Shown here: positions 58,464 to 64,000 of the stretch, one piece after another
Layout: each line of letters opens with the position of its first letter
Numbering within the stretch: the first letter of the stretch is position 1
Origin: Lamellibrachia columna
Taxonomy: Eukaryota > Annelida > Polychaeta > Sabellida > Siboglinidae
DNA: 64,000 nt
Assembly (NCBI GenBank): GCA_963662155.1
Contig: OY759262.1
Span: forward strand, 53,484,785 to 53,548,784
Direction of reading: 5' to 3'
The notes under the pieces: generated by a model
What the model saw: only the letters and a program-made list of their open reading frames with translations
The model's database searches: none
What the model was told of the DNA's origin: nothing
Made by a program: the position numbers and the translations under genes

Positions 58464-59335
58464 GGTAGAACGCTTGAGTAGAAATTCATGATGTTCCAAT
58501 GCTCGACTTTATTTGTTCTGTGTCAAAACGAAATTCCCCACACCTAACCAACCCCTGAGGAAAAAAGCTGCGAAACGTAAGCTCACTAAATAAGAAAACC
58601 GCACATCGCTATATTGAAGATATGTAGAAGCACGTTTCTCAACGTTCCCCGCGATTGTACTAAACTTATCGGTACCACGAAAGGGCGAACATATCTTTGT
58701 GCTAACTAAAAACAACAACACTATAAATTGTCTGATAACTTTAAATGATGGTGTTGCTGGAAGCGTGACAAACCCTAACTTCAGTGACGCATTTGCTAGA
58801 CCAGAGTCGAGAATTGCCAACTGCAAAAAGCGTTGCTTTTGTTTAAACTACTGTTGAATGTATCGTAGTCTGCGACAGGCCAACGTCAAGACGAATAAAA
58901 CATTTGTGGTGAGTCAGTCCAGGTGTGTCCTTTTATTTACGATTCCCAACCGTATACCATAGAATTGCTTTCCACTGTGGTCCATATATGCCATATAACT
59001 GGGTGTGAACTACGTAAATGGTTATTTATTATAATAATTATAGATTACGGTGTTTAAAAAACCTTCATTTGGTGTATTTTGCGTTAAAACTAAACCGTGC
59101 AAAATTGCTAACTTCTAACATGCATAAATGGACTGTCGTTGTTTCTACTCTTCAACAACATATATGTCAAGGAATCGAGACAATGAAAGTCCGTGCTTGT
59201 GTGTTAGTCAGAACCACATATTAATGCATGGGAATCTGTCCGATATCGCATTATTTTGAAGATCTGTACACGTACCTAGCAAGCATTTTCATCCAAGATA
59301 CCAACATATTTACATTAACTGCTCACTCCTGCAAG
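58464..59335 (+). repeat. Third copy of the D2 5' part, with an internal deletion
   Basis: From GATGGTAGAACGCTTGAG this follows 19,973 onward and 61,493 onward with more divergence. It lacks about 330 bp containing the CR1-type reverse transcriptase patch: after AGAACCACAT it jumps to TCCGATATCGCATTATTT. Confidence 0.85.
58697..58856 (+). pseudogene. Conserved Cys-ended reading frame (copy 2 of 3)
   Basis: FVLTKNNNTINCLITLNDGV, then AGSVTNPNFSDAFARPES and KKRCFCLNYC before TGA. More diverged than the other two, but the frame and stop are retained. Confidence 0.45.
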
Positions 59336-59349
59336 ACAGCCCATACAGC

Positions 59350-59710
59350 TTCGATCATCTAATTATAAAGGTAAAAGGTACGTTCTTATATAGCGCTGTA
59401 TCCGGTCCATAGGACTGCTCAAAGCGCTTTACACTTCACCCCCTGGCAGACCTGTTCATTCCAAGGCCATCTCAACTTCTTTGGGAAGTATTCAGCCACG
59501 CTGCAATTGCTGCGCGAAGGCTATTCGTTCACATATCCACCACTGTCTATATTGCCAGGTACTCATTTATACAGCTGAGTGAACTGTGGCAACATGGGGT
59601 GATCAAACTTGCCAAAGGTTCGAAGCGACCGCAGTGGGATTTGAAACCGGGTTCTCTCGATTGAGAGTCCGGCCTTCTAACCGGTATGCTATCGCGCCCC
59701 ACTAATTATA
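59350..59710 (-). mobile_element. SINE with tRNA-like head, minus orientation
   Basis: On the minus strand the head reads GTGGGGCGCGATAGCATACC then GGTTAGAAGGCCGGACTCTC and GGGTTTCAAATCCCACTGC, which resembles RNA polymerase III A and B boxes of a tRNA-derived promoter. The body follows (TGGATATGTGAACG, CAGGTCTGCCAGGGGGTGAA) and the tail has CAAAGCGCT/GCGCTATATAAGAACGTACC. It is the best preserved SINE of this family in the window. Confidence 0.75.
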
Positions 59711-59721
59711 ATCTACTTTAA

Positions 59722-60205
59722 TTATAATCTACTTTTTGTTCCCAGTGTTAGGACTTCGTCGAAACCAAAGAAATGTTGATATGTACATCGAGAGACAGGA
59801 TGCTGGTGATGGTTGACCCACCACCTCCAGAATACAAGCATCAATGCTGATGGCTGGAGCTTCGCTGACTTCTTGGCCCCTAACCTGGGTCTTTTTTCAG
59901 GCTTGTGGTCAAGCCAAATTCTGAGCACGCCTGGGCAAGGTGGTCTACGAGAAACTCTGGAGGTCCTATTTAGTGTGGGGTATTAGCGCTGCATCATCAA
60001 CGTAGAGTATATTCCTAATCGGGATCTGTCGTACATTGGTTTTCGCACGCAGACGGGCCAGGTTCAGCATCTTGCCACCAGTCCTTGTATATATAAGCAC
60101 ATTTAAAATGCACGTTTTGTGTGTCGAGACGAAACTATCCTGTAAGATTTCGAAGAGAAGAAGACTCCCTGTCACACACTCCCATATACCACAATAACAC
60201 TCCAA
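59722..60205 (-). pseudogene. RTE-like reverse transcriptase fragment with Y-V-D-D
   Basis: The minus strand reads TRTGGKMLNLARLRAKTNVR, then QIPIRNILYVDDAALIPHTK. After frame breaks, AQACSEFGLTTSLKK and a region ending in an I-S...L-S-L-D-V-x-I pattern follow. Y-V-D-D with L-x-R-L-R-A-K-T upstream and F-G-L-x-x-S-L-K-K downstream is typical of one group of LINE reverse transcriptases. Only this catalytic half remains. Confidence 0.8.
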
Positions 60206-61216
60206 AAGTTGCCTAATGGTTCAAAGCAAAAGAACATTCAAGCGACACACTATTAAAAAACTTATTTTATAATTGCACAGGCGGACGAGTAGGCGTATGG
60301 GTACAACTGCCCACCCTACTGCCACCTTATTCAAAGTGCAGCCTATCCGTTTACGCTTACGGTGTCCGTTGCGAGATTTGAATACCCACGTCGCTGTCCC
60401 ATCCACCGCAACTGACTGAATGTCCTTCGTGGACAAGACGTCGCAGAGCTTAGTTGGAATCGTCAACCGATAATTGTGAAGTCATAATTCTACAATATTT
60501 TGCTATATATCAATAAGTTGACTTGACTTAAATTGGAATAAAATGCAGAAGGCTAAGACGGCAGAAGGGGGAGATGCATGTGCGCATGTCTTATAGGAGT
60601 TTTCTAGCTTTCAAGTTAGGGGCGTGTCCTTATAATTGTCTGGACGCCTTTCTGTGCGCCTTTGCGACAAAAGCCAATATCGCGAAACACTAATGTGTCT
60701 TCAATTAACAATGAACGTGTGTTTACTGGTGTCTGGAGATGTTTGTTGTATCGGTGTGGAACATGGCCCAACTTCAAATTTCAACATTTTAAACGAAATG
60801 ATGCAAACCATATAATAATTAACTTGTATTTGCAATCTACAAATACGTGTTAATATTTCGCACGGTTTCATTAATTTAACTTAATTATACTTACACATAA
60901 CGGCTCCCGCATATACATGGCAGCCTACAGTGCATTATTGCATTGGAGGCCATGTTAGCAATTGTTCTGATTGTGAGAAACTGGACCATCAACAATTCCG
61001 AATCAAACTTTCACAGCCACATTTACAAAAAGTCTAATATGAACTCTTTAGAGACGCATGAAGCAATCAAAGCCCTCCACTTCCCAAAATCAGCAGCTAA
61101 CATCCTAATGTCGCTGTATCTTCTGTTGATCAGCTGTAAATCACTGTCGACTGACGTCAGTTTACTATCGGTCATCGTCTTCTTCTCTGACCAACTAGTA
61201 ATCCTGGGTAGACAGG
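60206..61216. other. Intergenic, no gene recognised
   Basis: A 92-residue plus frame at 60,943-61,221 and an 81-residue minus frame at 60,221-60,466 have no recognisable domains. Confidence 0.4.
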
Positions 61217-61741
61217 TCTAGTCGGTGTGAGCCTCAGGCCTGAACCAATTAGCTCACCCTACACATATCAGCGAAGTATACATAGACACAAACCAAATCT
61301 AAGTTTTACTTACACTAAGTTCATTCGACAAATTACCCCCACTTCATGACCACATTCCACCAACATTTCTGGGCTGTTTGTTGTCAAGAACGTAAGACGG
61401 CAGACATGGTCGAACCAGCTCGTGCACGTTTTGTTGATAGTGAATGAGGCAGGTTCGGTTGTTTTGGCGTGCCATGCTTCACAGAGAAGAGATGGTAGAA
61501 CGTTTGAGTAGTAGAAATGTCATGCTATTCTAATGCTCGTCTTATTTTTTTCCGTGTCAAGACGAAATTCCCCATTCCCAACCAACCCCTGAGGAAACGC
61601 TGTGAATCTACGTTAGCTCACTGAATTAGAAAACTGTTCAACGTTTTATTGAAGATATGTACATGTATTCAAGATCAGCACGCTTCTCAACGTTCCCCGC
61701 GACTGTGCCAAACATATCGCTACCAAAAAAATATCGTTGTG

Positions 61742-61894
61742 TTAACTGAGAACAACACAATTATAAACTGTCTGATAACTCTTAATGATGGTGTTTCTGG
61801 AAGCGTGGCAACCACTCATTTTAGCGAGGCATTTGCTAGACCACATACACGTATTGCCAACAACAAAAAGCGTTGCTTTTGTGTGAACTGCTGG
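61742..61894 (+). pseudogene. Conserved Cys-ended reading frame (copy 3 of 3)
   Basis: VLTENNTIINCLITLNDGVS, GSVATTHFSEAFARPHTR and NNKKRCFCVNCW before TGA. Confidence 0.45.
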
Positions 61895-62409
61895 TGAATT
61901 GATAGTAGTCGGGGGAACACCAACGTCAAGAGTACGAAGTAATAAAAGAACGGCAGGAAAAAAGATAAAAACAAGATTTGTGGGGAGTCAGTCCATATGT
62001 TTTTTATTTACGAACGCCCAAAAACCATAACGTAATTGCTTTTCATTGTGGTCCATGTATGCCATATATTCGGGTGTGAACTACTTAAATAGTTATATAT
62101 TATAATAATTATATATCATGATGTGTTAAACCAAAATTATTTGGTGTAGTTTGCGTGCGTAAAAAGTAAACCGTGCAAAATTACATGACTTAAAGATAAT
62201 GTTACTCAACAAGTCCAAATCGCTAACTTCCAACATACATAAATGGACTGTCATTATAAGTTATTCTTCAATTACATATCTGTCAAGAAATCGAGACAAT
62301 GAAAGTTATTTTTTTTGTCTTAGTAGATTGTGCAATAGACTCATTCAGCCAACCACATGTACATATCAAAATGGACTGCAATTGTTTTGACTCTTCAACA
62401 GCTAAATAT

Positions 62410-62640
62410 ATACATTTTAGACAGCACATTTCACAAACTCGTCGTTACTGCTTTTGTCATATTCTTGACCTTCGTCATATTCGCCGGCATATATATTTTG
62501 CACTTACCAAACATATTGCAACTGCTCTTGTTAGCAGCCGATTTGACTATTCCCTTTATCATAATATTGCTCTCCATGATATCTTGAAACTTCAGTGTGG
62601 GCAAAATTGTTTGGCAAAGTTACCCGATCTCCTCGTTTAT
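62410..62640 (+). pseudogene. CR1-type reverse transcriptase C-terminal fragment (second copy)
   Basis: TRRYCFCHILDLRHIRRHIY, ALVSSRFDYSLYHNIALHDI and LKLQCGQNCLAKL, matching 20,880-21,110. Confidence 0.8.
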
Positions 62641-62819
62641 CTCACTCAGTGCAACTTCTTAAATAGCGGCTTTGGCTCCCTCTCCGATATCGCATTATTT
62701 TTAAGATCTGTACAGTTACCTATCAAGCACTTTCATCAAAGCAACCAGCTTATTTACATTCCTTGTTCTCTTCTGCAACTTGTTGTTTGGGTTGGCAATC
62801 TCCAATAGTTGGTCAAGTT

Positions 62820-62893
62820 GCATGCCAATTGCCAAGTGACCAGTTGTTCTGTCGGTGGGTGCCACCAACAGAACAATTGGTCAGTTGGCATGC
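62820..62893. repeat. Near-perfect palindrome (type II hairpin, second copy)
   Basis: Same as 21,302-21,375 with ACCAGTTG for ACCAATTG in the left arm and GGTGGGTGCC at the centre. Both changes add mismatches. Confidence 0.85.
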
Positions 62894-62989
62894 GGGCCAA
62901 TTATGTGCATGGCCAGCCGGCCGCGTTGTGTTCGACGTCCGCCCATACATGTCTATTTGGCAGTAAGGGCGCACACATCTCAAATGAAA

Positions 62990-63260
62990 ACGTCACGATT
63001 GGAAAAACAACGGGATTCGGTTCATAGCTAGCTGGAACATCAATCACGTATCAAGTAAAATGCATGAACTGAAGGTGGATCCCCGACCTGTAAATATTAT
63101 CGGCATAACAGAAACATTCCTCACGTCGAAAGACCAGAACGTGAAAATTAAGATTGACGGCTGCGATCAGCCGGAAAGACGCTATCGCAGCGGAAAGCGA
63201 GGAGGGTCACCATTTTGCTAAGACGAGCATCCACAAAACCATCCGATATCGTCATTTTTA
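62990..63260 (+). pseudogene. LINE endonuclease fragment (second copy, shortened)
   Basis: ASWNINHVSSKMHEL-like sequence, then NIIGITETFLTSKDQNVKI and ERRYRSGKRGG. Then a deletion joins it to KPSDIVIFKTD-coding sequence. Confidence 0.72.
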
Positions 63261-64000
63261 AAACTGATTAACGCCGGCATACACAGCGCAGGAAATACGC
63301 CCGTATGCATTTATTAAAAAAGCCCATTACGAAGCGTCCATGACCTGGTAGACACAGTTTGTAGCGCATCAGCTCAGTTGGGTTAATTATGTGAAACTTT
63401 CGTACATATATGTTGTATCGATATTTATTGTGTATGTTTTTTTATGTATGACGCACTTACCAGAATTGATAAAATGCTCTTGAATTAGTTGATGTACTCG
63501 AAGCAAGCAACCTCTGAGAACATACAAAACGCTTCTGAAATACCATCAGTTTCGTGTTTTTTTCTTTTACAAGCACGTTAGCGGAACATAGCGGTAGAAT
63601 TTATTATAGCGAAATAGACTTTTCTCTCAAGTTGTCAGACCATACAGAGTTTTTTCTTTAAAAAGTGTTGTGCAATGAATGGTTTGCTATCGAACTATTT
63701 TGTTAGCCTAAACAATATCAATCCGAACCACTGATTCACCATTGGCCGTAGGCAGACTTTTCATCATGCAGATGGTGTCGACAGAAGTTGTAATTTGTGC
63801 GTTTGTTTTAAACCTGAGATGTTGTGTCGGTGTTTACACTTGTTTTAAAGGCGACGAACTAGTCTACGACTAATTAACTGCGTGAGGAATTTCACGACAT
63901 AGACTATAACATATGAATATGTTTTTTTCGAGATTGCCTACGACTAAGTAATCGATTTAATTTTGATTTAAAACCTTTGGCTTTATTGTTCATAACATCG

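Larger units (their letters stand above)
61217..64000 (+). repeat. Segmental duplication block D2' (second copy, cut by window end)
   Basis: Collinear with 19,700-22,370 and 26,100-26,390. Lacks about 320 bp of endonuclease (junction at 63,205) and the tandem microsatellite array. Confidence 0.93.

Noticed and set aside
59640..59700. Functional tRNA gene
   Set aside because: The tRNA-like sequence is the head of a SINE; it lacks a clean acceptor stem and is joined to the SINE body.
50352..61222. Island as a transposon with a 6-bp target duplication
   Set aside because: No terminal inverted repeats or LTRs are visible at either edge, so a microhomology deletion in the other copy is the simpler explanation; kept open as an alternative in the findings.

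Overview
This is eukaryotic, AT-rich, repeat-dominated DNA from an invertebrate animal. The mix of non-LTR retrotransposon remnants (RTE-like, CR1/L2-like, Jockey-like), a Gypsy-type LTR fragment, tRNA-related SINEs and very long GT/GTGTGC microsatellites, plus a secreted Cys-rich FG-GAP/VCBS-repeat gene, fits a marine lophotrochozoan such as a mollusc. A cephalochordate or another marine invertebrate cannot be excluded from sequence alone. I see no bacterial operons, phage genes, CRISPR array or rRNA genes.

Layout. 1-4.9 kb holds a LINE 3' end, remnants of an unassigned conserved family, a decayed Gypsy gag-protease and a 0.4 kb hexanucleotide tract. 4,931-19,705 is block D1 and 19,700-26,390 is block D2. 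26.4-31.4 kb holds a 61-bp minisatellite, a second copy of the 1.9-2.4 kb sequence, and an SGNH-like plus gag-like element with a CAG expansion. 31,449-50,357 is a second, expanded copy of D1 (D1'). 50,358-61,216 is an island, largely single-copy, with the one convincing host gene. 61,217 to the end is a second copy of D2 (D2'), cut off by the window edge.

D1 and D2 touch each other in the first copy but are separated by the 10.9 kb gene island in the second. The hexamer TCTAGT is present once at the closed junction (19,700-19,705) and at both edges of the island (50,352-50,357 and 61,217-61,222). So the whole ~21 kb locus is duplicated, and one copy either lost the island through 6-bp microhomology or gained it.

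Inside D1/D1' is a nested set of elements. A minus-strand LINE (LINE-A: ORF1, endonuclease, reverse transcriptase, AATAAA tail) is interrupted within its endonuclease by a 5.4-5.8 kb TIR element (TE-B, CCCAGCTAGCAC ends, TA target duplication). TE-B in turn carries pieces of at least two other LINEs. The same insertion is in both copies, so it predates the duplication. After duplication D1' gained a 100-bp satellite (11 exact-length units), a 33-bp minisatellite (about 19 units) and a 1.3 kb tandem duplication. D1 lost about 1.5 kb of LINE-A and part of its ORF1.

The host gene (minus strand, 54.4-50.7 kb) has a TATA box, a short non-coding first exon, a signal-peptide exon and a large exon with six FG-GAP-like blades. 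Its coding splice junction keeps the reading frame and gives a 351-residue predicted secreted protein. Almost every other long reading frame is a decayed transposon fragment or a by-product of microsatellites.
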